Assembly: GCF_002646595.1 (NCBI RefSeq)
Contig: NZ_PDUD01000028.1
Location: forward strand, 62,001-126,000
Direction: 5' to 3'
Length of the DNA stretch: 64,000 nucleotides
DNA from: Flavilitoribacter nigricans DSM 23189 = NBRC 102662
Lineage (GTDB): Bacteria; Bacteroidota; Bacteroidia; Chitinophagales; Saprospiraceae
The translations under genes were made by a program, and so were the position numbers. The first letter of the stretch is position 1, and each line of letters begins with the position of its first letter. The notes under the pieces are model-generated. The model was given only the letters and a program-made list of their open reading frames with translations, ran no database searches and was not told where the DNA came from. Positions 55,330 through 62,861 of this stretch are shown piece after piece.

Positions 55330-56166
55330 ATGATGCAAGTTGGACGCTTCAATAAATTGAATTTTTCCCGTTCTACCCGTCATGGGATCTATCTGCAGGA
55401 CGAAGAAGGAAAAGAGGTGCTTCTGCCCAACTCAGAGGTGCCGGAAGATTTTTCGGAAGAGGACCCGATCGAGGTATTCATTTATACCGACTCCGAAGAC
55501 CGGCTTATCGCCACTACCCTCCAACCCAAGGCCATCCGCGATGAATTCGCCTATATGCAGGTCGTGGAAGTCAGTGCCGTCGGTGCGTTCCTGGATTGGG
55601 GCCTGCGGGGTAAGGACCTGCTGGTGCCTTTCTCCGAGCAGCGGCGCAAGATGCAAAAGGACAATTGGTACCTGGTTTTCGTTTATCTCGACGAACTCAC
55701 CAACCGGCTGGTCGCCTCCAGCAAGATCAACCGTTTTTTTGAGCACCAGCACCTGGACGTCCAGACCGGTGATGAAGTGGAACTTCTGGTGGGTAAAGAA
55801 ACCGATCTCGGTTTTAATGTGGTGGTAAATAATAAGTACCGCGGACTGATCTACCACAACGAGATCTTTCGTCCGGTGCGGTCCGGTTTTCGCATCCGGG
55901 GCTTTGTCCACCAGATCCGCGAGGACGGCAAACTCGATATCCGGCTAAGCGCTCCGGGCTTTGCCAAAGTAGAACCCAACGCCCAGAAGATCCTCACCTA
56001 TCTGGAAAATCAGGGTGGTTTTCTGGACCTGACCGATAAAAGCGATCCGGAATCCATAAAGCGAAAACTGGCAATGAGTAAGAAGACCTTCAAAAAAGCC
56101 GTTGGTGTGCTTTACAAACAACGCCTGATCCGGCTTGAACCGGGTGGTATATTTCTGAATAAGTGA
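55330..56166 (+). CDS. CvfB-like S1-domain RNA-binding protein
   Basis: A 278-residue cytoplasmic protein of the CvfB/YitL family: tandem S1-like OB folds followed by a C-terminal winged helix. The first S1-like fold begins QVGRFNKLNFSRSTRHGIYL; a second includes VVEVSAVGAFLDWGLRGKDLLVPFSEQ; a third has GFNVVVNNKYRGLIYHNEIF and GFVHQIREDGKLDIRL. The winged helix (KKTFKKAVGVLYKQRLIRLEP) ends it. I prefer the ATG at 55330 (or the next codon) to a GTG at 55312. It may influence translation or RNA turnover; family members affect virulence and stress responses in Firmicutes. It lies 69 bp after the cytochrome/dehydrogenase gene. Confidence 0.88.
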   Translation: MMQVGRFNKLNFSRSTRHGIYLQDEEGKEVLLPNSEVPEDFSEEDPIEVFIYTDSEDRLIATTLQPKAIRDEFAYMQVVEVSAVGAFLDWGLRGKDLLVPFSEQRRKMQKDNWYLVFVYLDELTNRLVASSKINRFFEHQHLDVQTGDEVELLVGKETDLGFNVVVNNKYRGLIYHNEIFRPVRSGFRIRGFVHQIREDGKLDIRLSAPGFAKVEPNAQKILTYLENQGGFLDLTDKSDPESIKRKLAMSKKTFKKAVGVLYKQRLIRLEPGGIFLNK

Positions 56167-56511
56167 GGGTTATGAAGGTGGAAGCAAAAGAAAATCATGC
56201 ACGGTTCAAATAAAGTTCTTACCTTTGCGTTGTAGTATTAGCTCAACAATGGTTTTTGAGCAATTTTAAATTGCGTACTACGCATTGAATTTTGAGCAAT
56301 TATTGTTAGCAATAGATTTTGACCTTGATCGGTAAAAAGTCCGAGTAAACCTGGTAATCTCTACTTTCTTTCCTGCAAGTATATTTTCTCCCGGCTTAAC
56401 CTCGTTATTTTCTTCTTTCATTGTCTTCGTCTGTAAACGTCTCCCTGTTGAAGTGGAAATTGTACGCTACACACTAATTTCTCGACTTATTAACTTCTTA
56501 ATTTTTCAGTA
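56167..56511. other. Long 5' region of the RRM gene
   Basis: 345 bp without a gene. It starts with a plausible -7 box at 56220 and continues as a leader of about 280 nt. The leader contains two copies of TTTTGAGCAATT (56254-56265 and 56290-56301) and dyads such as TGCGTA-C-TACGCA (56272-56284). Likely a structured 5' UTR. Confidence 0.5.
56220..56227 (+). promoter_or_regulatory. Candidate -7 box (TACCTTTG) of the RRM gene
   Basis: Exact match to TAnnTTTG. A weak GGTT/TTC sequence lies about 15 bp upstream instead of a clear -33 TTTG. It predicts transcription start near 56235 and a leader of about 280 nt. Confidence 0.5.
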
Positions 56512-56886
56512 ATGAACATTTTTGTAGCAAAACTGAACTACGATACGCAGGAAGACGACCTGCGCGATGCTTTCGAAGAATTCGGAGCAGTAGATTCAGT
56601 TAAAATCATCATGGACAAATTCTCCGGAAGATCCAAAGGCTTTGGTTTTGTTGAAATGCCTAACGACGACGAAGCTCGTGCGGCTATCGCAGACCTTAAC
56701 GATTCTGAATTAGACGGTAGAACTATTGTGGTGAAAAAAGCTGAGCCAAGAGAAAATCGTGGCGGTGGCGGCGGCGGCGGACGTGGTCGCGGCGGCTATG
56801 GCGGCGGCGGCGGTGGTCGCGGCGGCTATGGTGGCGGTGGCGGCTATGGCGGCGGCGGTGGCTACGGTGGTGGCAATCGCTACTAA
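56512..56886 (+). CDS. Glycine-rich RRM RNA-binding protein
   Basis: A 124-residue protein: one RRM domain followed by a Gly/Arg/Tyr-rich tail. RNP2 is IFVAKLNYD at residues 2-10 and RNP1 is KGFGFVEM at about 42-49. The tail from about residue 80 is almost all Gly with Arg and Tyr (GGRGGYGGGGG pattern). Related proteins in cyanobacteria and Bacteroidota are induced by cold and bind single-stranded RNA. The coding sequence of the tail is a short GGC/GGT repeat; this is coding, not an intergenic repeat. T-ending codons are frequent, unlike most neighbours. A hairpin terminator follows 45 bp after the stop. Confidence 0.95.
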   Translation: MNIFVAKLNYDTQEDDLRDAFEEFGAVDSVKIIMDKFSGRSKGFGFVEMPNDDEARAAIADLNDSELDGRTIVVKKAEPRENRGGGGGGGRGRGGYGGGGGGRGGYGGGGGYGGGGGYGGGNRY

Positions 56887-56931
56887 TCACACAGTAGTTT
56901 CCAAGAAATAAAGCTCCTTAGGGGGCATTAC

Positions 56932-56968
56932 AAAGGCTTATCCGGAGTATCTTCGGATAAGCCTTTTT
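56932..56968. terminator. Intrinsic terminator of the RRM gene
   Basis: Stem AAAGGCTTATCCG/CGGATAAGCCTTT (56932-56944 with 56954-56966), 13 bp perfect, followed by TTTTT on the plus strand. Also near the end of the convergent MDR gene. Confidence 0.88.
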
Positions 56969-56992
56969 ACTTTGTTGCAACAACGAGCCGAT

Positions 56993-57988
56993 TTAAATTT
57001 TCAAAACCAGCTTCCCGAATTTGTCACCGCTAAACAGCCGCAGCAGCGTCTCGTTAAAGTTTTCAATCCCTTCGTAAATATCCTCCTGGGTTTTCAGGTG
57101 ACCGCTCGCCAGCCAGCCGCCCATTTCGGTGAGCGCATCGGCGTATTCCCGGGCAAAATCCATAACCACAAAACCTTCCATCCGGGCGCGGTTGACCAGC
57201 AGGGACATATAATTGGATGGGCCCTGTATTTTACCGGTTGCATTGTATTGCGAAATAGCCCCACAGATCGGGATACGTGCCCCGCGGCGCAATTGAGTAA
57301 GTGCCGTATCGAGGATATCGCCTCCTACATTGTCAAAATACACATCGATGCCTTCCGGGCAGGTCTCTTTTAACCGCTTGTAAATATTTTCGTTTTTATA
57401 ATCGATGGCAGCATCAAATCCCAGCTCTTCCTGGATATAGGCGCATTTGCGGGGGCCGCCCGCGATCCCGACTACATGACAGTTCTTGATCTTCGCGATC
57501 TGCCCGACAACACTTCCCACTGCGCCGGCACCGCCGGAAACCACCACCGTTTCTCCCTCCTGAAGCGCTCCGATCCTAAGCAACCCAAAATAGGCGGTCA
57601 GGCCGGGCATCCCCAGCGTACCCAGGTAAACCGGTAAAGGCGCCAACCGGGGATCAACTTTGTGCCACCCCTTGCCGTCGGAGATCACGTATTGCTGCAC
57701 GCCTCCCCAACCCGTTACAAAATCTCCTTCCTTGAAATCGGGATGATGGGAGGTCACTACTTCGCCCACCCCTCCGGCGCGCATCACATCATCGATGGCT
57801 ACGGGTGGAATATAGGATTTTTGATCCCGGAGCCATCCCCGCATGGCGGGATCCAGGGAAATGTATTGCTGTCTTACCAGTATCTGCCCTTCGGCGGGAT
57901 GAGGAACGGGATGTTCTTCCAGTCTCCAGGTGGCCGCATTGGGAAGGCCCTCCGGTCGTTTTGCCAGTCGAATCTGTTGATTAGCCAT
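56993..57988 (-). CDS. Zinc-independent MDR-family NADPH oxidoreductase
   Basis: A 331-residue medium-chain dehydrogenase/reductase of the zinc-free group that includes prostaglandin/leukotriene reductases (PTGR) and curcumin reductase CurA. The Rossmann fold shows VVVSGGAGAVGSVVGQIAK with the adenine-binding glycine cluster, then CHVVGIAGGPRKCAYI. The N-terminal GroES-like part has LRDQKSYIPPV and lacks zinc-ligand cysteines. The usual role is NADPH-dependent reduction of alpha,beta-unsaturated carbonyls. It begins 49 bp after the aquaporin gene's stop codon on the same strand, so it may be the last gene of the arsenic operon or an independent gene. Confidence 0.87.
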   Translation of the reverse strand: MANQQIRLAKRPEGLPNAATWRLEEHPVPHPAEGQILVRQQYISLDPAMRGWLRDQKSYIPPVAIDDVMRAGGVGEVVTSHHPDFKEGDFVTGWGGVQQYVISDGKGWHKVDPRLAPLPVYLGTLGMPGLTAYFGLLRIGALQEGETVVVSGGAGAVGSVVGQIAKIKNCHVVGIAGGPRKCAYIQEELGFDAAIDYKNENIYKRLKETCPEGIDVYFDNVGGDILDTALTQLRRGARIPICGAISQYNATGKIQGPSNYMSLLVNRARMEGFVVMDFAREYADALTEMGGWLASGHLKTQEDIYEGIENFNETLLRLFSGDKFGKLVLKI

Positions 57989-58037
57989 TGTTCTAAGTTT
58001 TGCAGTAAAATAAGCAAACTACTGCAGACCGCAACGT

Positions 58038-58694
58038 TTATGTCGATTGAATGCCCCGCCAGGCCAGAATGCCCAGCAGTGCTCCGGTGACCGGAGCCAG
58101 CAGATAGATCCAGAGATGTTTAAAATTGCCCATTACCAGGGCCGGCGCCAGAGAACGGGCCGGATTCATCGACGCTCCGGTTACCGGGCCCGCAAAAAGC
58201 GCTTCCAGTAATACCGTCAGCCCGATTGCCAGGCCCGCCATGATCCCTACTTCCTTGGACCCCGTGGCCACCTGGATAATGACGAACATAAGAAAAAAGG
58301 CGAGCACAACTTCCAGGACGAAAGATTGACCTACACCGCCCGCCGGCAGGGTCTCGCCCAGTGTGGGCGTTTCCGGGAACAGCAACCGAAGCAGCAGACT
58401 GGCCAGCGTTCCTCCCAGGATCTGGGCCAGTGCGTAGGGGAATACCTCCCTTCCCGGAAATTTCCCCGCCGCCCAGAACGCCAGGCTCACCGCGGGATTC
58501 AGATGGGCGCCGGATTTCTCTCCGGTAGCGTAGATCATGGCCGTCACGATCAGGCCGAAAGTTAGGGCAATCCCAAGATGCGTGATCACTCCGTTCTGTA
58601 AATGATCGATCACAATGGCTCCGGTACCACAGAATACCAGGGCGAAAGTTCCGATACCTTCGGCCAACAGCTTACCCAGCAGCGCTTTACTCAT
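58038..58694 (-). CDS. MIP-family aquaporin in the arsenic cluster (AqpS-like by context)
   Basis: Membrane channel of 218 residues with six TM segments and two NPA boxes: GAHLNPAVSLAF after TM2 and GASMNPARSLAPALV after TM5. The Arg after the second NPA, part of the selectivity filter, is present. Its start codon overlaps the arsC-like stop by one base (TAATG), indicating translational coupling. In Sinorhizobium meliloti, AqpS in an ars operon lets arsenite out, taking the place of ArsB. The same role is inferred here from context, since no ArsB or Acr3 gene is nearby. The filter residues other than Arg cannot be assigned without a structure-based alignment. Confidence 0.87.
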   Translation of the reverse strand: MSKALLGKLLAEGIGTFALVFCGTGAIVIDHLQNGVITHLGIALTFGLIVTAMIYATGEKSGAHLNPAVSLAFWAAGKFPGREVFPYALAQILGGTLASLLLRLLFPETPTLGETLPAGGVGQSFVLEVVLAFFLMFVIIQVATGSKEVGIMAGLAIGLTVLLEALFAGPVTGASMNPARSLAPALVMGNFKHLWIYLLAPVTGALLGILAWRGIQST

Positions 58695-59323
58695 TACACT
58701 TGCCGGTTTTGAGCAACCAACTGCATTGCCCAGAGTAATTCCCGTCCGATCTGCCGGGCTCTTTCATCGTACCGTTGCCCTTCCTGCGGAGTACCGTCGG
58801 CCTCTTTTGGATCCCGGTAGGTAAGCGGAAGGCGGAGCTCGGCACCGGGGATGAACGGACAATTTTCATCTGCATCCGAGCAGGTCATAATGGCGGCAAA
58901 TTCCCGTGCCGGATTGGATGGATCGTTGTAGGTCTTCGACCAGGCCGTCAGGGGCGTAGCCGTATCCGAGTACCGGATCTCATACCGGGGATTTTCACCG
59001 CCGGCAGGTTGGATCCGGAATCCGATCCGCTCCAGAGCCGCTACCGCCCTGGGATTAAAAGCGGTTGCCTCCGTACCACCCGAAAAGGTCTTTATACCGG
59101 GCAGGGCGAAATAAGTGGCCGCCACCGCCGCCCAGATCTGACCCAGATGGCTCCTCCGGGAATTGTGGGTGCAAATAAAATTCAGTTGTACCGGGAGATC
59201 TTGCTCCAGTCGCTGTCCGATATAATCGGCCAGTTGCTGCAACTCCAGTTTCCTCGGTTCCGGTATCCGATCGGCTTCCCGCAGTAACTCCCGGATAATT
59301 TTTTCGATTGCTGGATATAACAT
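58694..59323 (-). CDS. arsC: ArsC-like arsenate reductase (LMW-PTP fold)
   Basis: Cytoplasmic protein of 209 residues with the low-molecular-weight phosphatase fold. A helical extension (about 1-45) precedes the P-loop FICTHNSRRS, a CX5R motif with the catalytic Cys51 or so. The second redox region is IMTCSDADENCPFIPGA, giving two Cys for an intramolecular disulfide relay as in thioredoxin-coupled ArsC, followed by YRDPKEADGTP. Similar proteins are often labelled protein-tyrosine-phosphatase; the arsenic neighbours favour arsenate reductase. It sits 27 bp after arsI and overlaps the aquaporin gene by one base. Confidence 0.87.
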   Translation of the reverse strand: MLYPAIEKIIRELLREADRIPEPRKLELQQLADYIGQRLEQDLPVQLNFICTHNSRRSHLGQIWAAVAATYFALPGIKTFSGGTEATAFNPRAVAALERIGFRIQPAGGENPRYEIRYSDTATPLTAWSKTYNDPSNPAREFAAIMTCSDADENCPFIPGAELRLPLTYRDPKEADGTPQEGQRYDERARQIGRELLWAMQLVAQNRQV

Positions 59324-59350
59324 GTATCGCTGTTTAAAGGCGGTGTGGAA

Positions 59351-59884
59351 TTAGCAGCATCCGGAACCGGGCGTACAGGCATTTTCCGCCGTGCTTCCCT
59401 CCACGATCGGCAGACTTATGGTTTCGAACTGGACTGCCGCTTCGGTTTCTGCGGGTGCCGTGCAGCAGGCCTGTGCTTCGGTAGTATCGTAACGCGGGTC
59501 ATTGAATTCGGCGTCCTCGTGGAAAAAGTAGACCTCCCATTGGTGACCGTCGGGATCGTTCACCCAGAATTTATCCTGGATGGCGAAGCAACAGGCCGTT
59601 CCGATTTCTTCCCGGGAAACGATACCTTCCCGGCGGGCTACTGCAAGCCGTGATTCCATTTCCTCCTTAGTTTCCACCTGAAAGCCCAGATGGCCGAATC
59701 CCGATCGTACCCGTTCCGGATTCTCAATGAAGGAAATGATCAGTGCCGGCTTTTCCAGCAGATATTTCGTATAACCCTTCCGGATCTTTTCGGGGCGCTG
59801 CCCGAAAAAAGTGTTGTAGAAATCAACGGTCTCCGCCAGATTACTGACGTAAAGGGAAACGTGCATACGTGGAAAACTACTCAT
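59351..59884 (-). CDS. arsI: ArsI-like C-As lyase with cysteine-rich tail
   Basis: Glyoxalase/VOC-fold metalloprotein of 177 residues matching ArsI, which cleaves the carbon-arsenic bond of trivalent methyl- and aromatic arsenicals. Expected Fe(II) ligands are in place: His8 (MHVSLYVSN), His65 (FGHLGFQV) and Glu117 (HQWEVYFF). The vicinal arsenic-binding pair Cys98-Cys99 is in GTACCFAI. The related CadI annotation lacks this context. After residue 125 the protein continues with an unusual tail containing Cys140-Cys141, Cys170 and a terminal Cys176-Cys177 (GSGCC). It lies between arsR and arsC. Confidence 0.88.
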   Translation of the reverse strand: MSSFPRMHVSLYVSNLAETVDFYNTFFGQRPEKIRKGYTKYLLEKPALIISFIENPERVRSGFGHLGFQVETKEEMESRLAVARREGIVSREEIGTACCFAIQDKFWVNDPDGHQWEVYFFHEDAEFNDPRYDTTEAQACCTAPAETEAAVQFETISLPIVEGSTAENACTPGSGCC

Positions 59885-59901
59885 AAGATCAGCTTAATTG
59901 T

Positions 59902-59915
59902 TTTATTGCAATAAA
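59902..59915. promoter_or_regulatory. Candidate ArsR operator between arsR and arsI
   Basis: TTTATTGCAATAAA is a perfect 14-bp palindrome in the 53-bp gap between arsR and arsI. It matches 11 of 14 positions of the dyad upstream of arsR (60279-60292). Confidence 0.5.
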
Positions 59916-59937
59916 TGCATGATGTGGTATAAAAAAA

Positions 59938-60267
59938 TCAACAACAGGTATCCCCCAACTGGTAAGCATCAAACAGGCCATTGAAAAGACTCTGGATCTC
60001 TTTCCAGCGCTCTCCGTCGATACAGTAACTGATACTGGTACCTTCAATGGTCCCTTTGATCAAACCTACGGACTTCAATTCTTTCAGGTGTCGGGAAATG
60101 GTGGGCTGGGCCAGGGGAATATGGTCAACGATCTCCCCACCAATACAGGCATTCACTTCCAACAAGTACTGCACGATGGCAATACGCGCCGGATGCCCCA
60201 GTACTTTGGCAATGTCGGCCAGCTGGTTTTGTTTTTCCGTAAAGAGATCCGATTTAGTGGCCCCCAT
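59938..60267 (-). CDS. arsR: ArsR-family repressor with C-terminal Cys-Cys
   Basis: Metalloid-responsive winged-helix repressor of 109 residues. The helix-turn-helix reads PLAQPTISRHLKELKSVGLI, after the start LADIAKVLGHPARIAIVQYL typical of ArsR. The classical CxCxxC site in the DNA-binding helix is absent: only Cys41 (NACIGGEIV) and Cys82 (ISYCIDG) occur in the body. The protein ends in DTCC (Cys108-Cys109), so arsenite may be sensed by a C-terminal vicinal pair. It is the first gene of the arsenic cluster on the minus strand. Confidence 0.9.
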   Translation of the reverse strand: MGATKSDLFTEKQNQLADIAKVLGHPARIAIVQYLLEVNACIGGEIVDHIPLAQPTISRHLKELKSVGLIKGTIEGTSISYCIDGERWKEIQSLFNGLFDAYQLGDTCC

Positions 60268-60278
60268 GTCTTTATTTA

Positions 60279-60292
60279 TTTATCGCAATATT
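60279..60292. promoter_or_regulatory. Candidate ArsR operator upstream of arsR
   Basis: TTTATCGCAATATT, 12 bp before the arsR start, an imperfect dyad sharing 11 of 14 bases with the palindrome at 59902-59915. It lies between a candidate -7 box and the start codon, a position that fits repression. Confidence 0.45.
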
Positions 60293-60305
60293 ACAATTAA
60301 AGGAT

Positions 60306-60313
60306 CAAATGTA
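60306..60313 (-). promoter_or_regulatory. Candidate -7 box (TACATTTG) of the arsenic cluster
   Basis: Minus-strand TACATTTG, an exact TAnnTTTG match, 39 bp upstream of the arsR start. No clear -33 TTG at standard spacing. Confidence 0.45.
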
Positions 60314-60367
60314 CAAGTATGGGAAAAAGATTTTTTGCCGGACCTATCGATTAGGTGGAGTCTTGAT

Positions 60368-60940
60368 CTACGGTTTTACCGGGTACAGCTCGACCTGTCG
60401 GCCTACGCACTGCATAGCGTCGCGGATAGCGTCCTGTTGTTCTTCATTGAGCTTGAAGGTTCGCTTTAACTTCTTGTACTCGATCCGAATGGCTTCGATC
60501 GTACTGAAAGTTAATCGGTAAAACATATCGAGCGGAACGATGATGGTATGCTGATAAAGTCGCATATTCGTGGTATCATCAAAAGTGCCCCGATCCGGAA
60601 CATTGTAAAAGGAGATCACCTCCCCGTCGGACAGTTTCATACGCACATTGAAGCCCGCTTCGATGGGTTGGAAGGTGTATTCCGGAATTGCCAGCGTTAA
60701 AAAGAAGCTGTTGATCGTATCGTTTTCGCTGTACATCACGATCGCTTTACCTTCTTCGATCAGGCGTGGCCCGCTGACCGTTTCGTAAAGACTGGGAACC
60801 ATATAGCCGAAAGCGACGCTACTGGAAGCGACGGTTCGCAGACTGTCAAATTCATCGATCTCATCGAAAGCTATTTCACACTGGGCTGAAAGATCAACCG
60901 AAAGCAAAAGTAAAACCAGCCAGAAGCAATGTTTTATCAT
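60368..60940 (-). CDS. Secreted protein of unknown function
   Basis: A 190-residue protein with a signal peptide (about 1-19, ending LSAQC, which might alternatively be read as a weak lipobox). The mature part has beta strands such as AIVMYSENDTINSFFLTLAI and RMKLSDGEVISFYNV, then a helical C terminus (LNEEQQDAIRDAMQCVGRQ). I do not recognise the family. It lies 100 bp before arsR on the same strand, but its content gives no link to arsenic. Confidence 0.65.
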   Translation of the reverse strand: MIKHCFWLVLLLLSVDLSAQCEIAFDEIDEFDSLRTVASSSVAFGYMVPSLYETVSGPRLIEEGKAIVMYSENDTINSFFLTLAIPEYTFQPIEAGFNVRMKLSDGEVISFYNVPDRGTFDDTTNMRLYQHTIIVPLDMFYRLTFSTIEAIRIEYKKLKRTFKLNEEQQDAIRDAMQCVGRQVELYPVKP

Positions 60941-61141
60941 AGCGTGTAATTTTTGGGTATCATCCTATTCGGGTGCAAAAATAGAGAAATTGATAAAAGA
61001 AAGGGGAATGGTGCCTTGTGGTCTTTTCAGTAAGGTGAGGTTCATATTTTATTCAAAACACCGAACTTAGGAGCGGCCCTCCTTATTGTTCATAAGTAAG
61101 TTTAAATTAGTTATCCGATCCTATAAAATTATTTTTCACTG

Positions 61142-62608
61142 ATGAAACACCGTTTTTTACTATTAGTTTGCTGCCTCCTCACCTACGGACTCTGGTCGCA
61201 GAACCCCACCCAGAACGCCGTTGATCAGCTTGCCAAAGAAGCCGCACTGCAGTACGGACAACTGGGCGTAGCCGTGATCGACGTGCAGACCGGACGGGTC
61301 GTCGCTTCCTATGACGCAGAAAAGAGCCTGATCCCCGCCTCTATCCAAAAGGTTTTCACTACCGCTTCGGCCATCGGACTGCTTGGAGCCGACTTTACCT
61401 TTAAAACGGAATTGCAGTACGGCGGCAAACTGGGACCGGATGGCGTTCTGCAGGGAAATATATACATCAGGGGATACGGAGATCCCACACTGGGGTCGGA
61501 CCAGATGGAAGAGGCAGCTGACCTGCCGGAGGTGATGGAAAAGATGAGAATATCCGTTCAGCAAAAAGGCATCCGCCGGATCGAAGGCCGGGTGGTCGGA
61601 GACCCGACCTGGCTGGGCACCGAAGTGAACGGCCGGGGCTGGCCCTGGGTAGATCTCGGCAATTACTACGGCGCCGGAGCCTGGGGGCTGAATATCCACG
61701 AGAACCTGTACTACCTCCGTTTTCAGCAGAGATCCCGCCTGGGGGATACCCCGCCGATCGTTGAAGTAGAACCGGCCATTCCCGGTCTGGAGTTTCGCAA
61801 TGAACTGAGCTCGGCGGGCGCCAATACCGGCGATAATGCCTACATCTACGGTGCGCCACGTACCTATGACCGCACTGTACGCGGTACCATTCCCGTAGGC
61901 AGCCGGATCTTTTCGATCAAGGGTTCTATACCCGATCCGCCGCTTTTTGCCGCCCAGCACCTCCAGCAACAACTACAGAGCGTGGGCATCATTTCCAGTG
62001 ATAAGGCCCTCAACTACTGGGACCTGCCGCCGGCGGAATCCCACGGAAACGACCGGCAACTGTTGTACACGCACTTTTCTCCTGCATTGTCGGAAATTGT
62101 GCAGCGGGCAAATATGAAAAGCGTCAACCTCTACTGCGAAGCCCTGATCCGGGCGATCGGTCAGGAACGGGGCGATGAAGGTAGCCCCGACGGGGGCATC
62201 GAAGCGGCGGAAGCGTTCTGGAAGGATCGCGGCCTGCCCGCGGACGGATGTTTCTTTCAGGACGGCAGCGGACTGGCCCGCACCAATGCCGCTACCAGTC
62301 TATTCTTTGCGCGCCTGCTCACCAAGATCGCCCGGGATGAACGCATCTATAAACCGATGTACAACTCGCTGCCGATCGCCGGTCAGAGCGGTGGCATGCG
62401 CTACGCGCTGAGGGGTACGGGGGCCGCCGGAAAAGTACGGGCCAAAACCGGAACTTTAAATCGGGTTCGCTCGTTAGCAGGCTATATTACGGCCAGATCC
62501 GGCCGCCAGCTCGCTTTTTGTATCATTACCAACAATTTTACGGGAAGCGGCGGAGTTATGCGTAAGAAAATGGAAAATCTGATCCTGAAGATCTGGGAAA
62601 GCAATTAG
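61142..62608 (+). CDS. dacB: D-alanyl-D-alanine carboxypeptidase/endopeptidase (PBP4, S13 family)
   Basis: Periplasmic peptidoglycan-trimming enzyme of family S13, 488 residues, with a signal peptide (about 1-19). The three penicillin-binding motifs are present: SIQK at 67-70, with the nucleophile Ser67; the SxN motif SVNLYCEAL at about 325; and KTG in RAKTGTLNRVRSLAGY at about 435. The long insertion between SxxK and SxN is characteristic of S13 enzymes. It stands alone with divergent and downstream gaps on either side. Start is ATG giving MKHRFLLLVC. Confidence 0.93.
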   Translation: MKHRFLLLVCCLLTYGLWSQNPTQNAVDQLAKEAALQYGQLGVAVIDVQTGRVVASYDAEKSLIPASIQKVFTTASAIGLLGADFTFKTELQYGGKLGPDGVLQGNIYIRGYGDPTLGSDQMEEAADLPEVMEKMRISVQQKGIRRIEGRVVGDPTWLGTEVNGRGWPWVDLGNYYGAGAWGLNIHENLYYLRFQQRSRLGDTPPIVEVEPAIPGLEFRNELSSAGANTGDNAYIYGAPRTYDRTVRGTIPVGSRIFSIKGSIPDPPLFAAQHLQQQLQSVGIISSDKALNYWDLPPAESHGNDRQLLYTHFSPALSEIVQRANMKSVNLYCEALIRAIGQERGDEGSPDGGIEAAEAFWKDRGLPADGCFFQDGSGLARTNAATSLFFARLLTKIARDERIYKPMYNSLPIAGQSGGMRYALRGTGAAGKVRAKTGTLNRVRSLAGYITARSGRQLAFCIITNNFTGSGGVMRKKMENLILKIWESN

Positions 62609-62861
62609 ATGGTATTACCTTCCTCCGATAAAATGACCGGGCGTCGGTTATCGGATATCCGGAGTTTTAGAGGCTGCCTACCCTGATACTTTGCTTGCCT
62701 GATCTCTTTCATCGTGGTCCACATTGAGGGGACCGGAGCGGAAGCACAGGACGATAGGTGATCAAAATTTATTATTTCTTTAACCAAAAATTAAGGGCAA
62801 GTTAAGCTCCTTGCCCGTTTAGGGCCTAAACTGTAACTTTATGGCCACACATTTGCCCTAT

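Noticed and set aside
56761-56880. G-rich tandem repeat, possible CRISPR or microsatellite
   Set aside because: It encodes the Gly/Arg/Tyr tail of the RRM protein in frame; spacing has no repeat-spacer pattern.
62605-62787. A 60-codon minus-strand frame after the PBP4 gene
   Set aside because: Begins within the end of dacB sequence and has no recognisable features.
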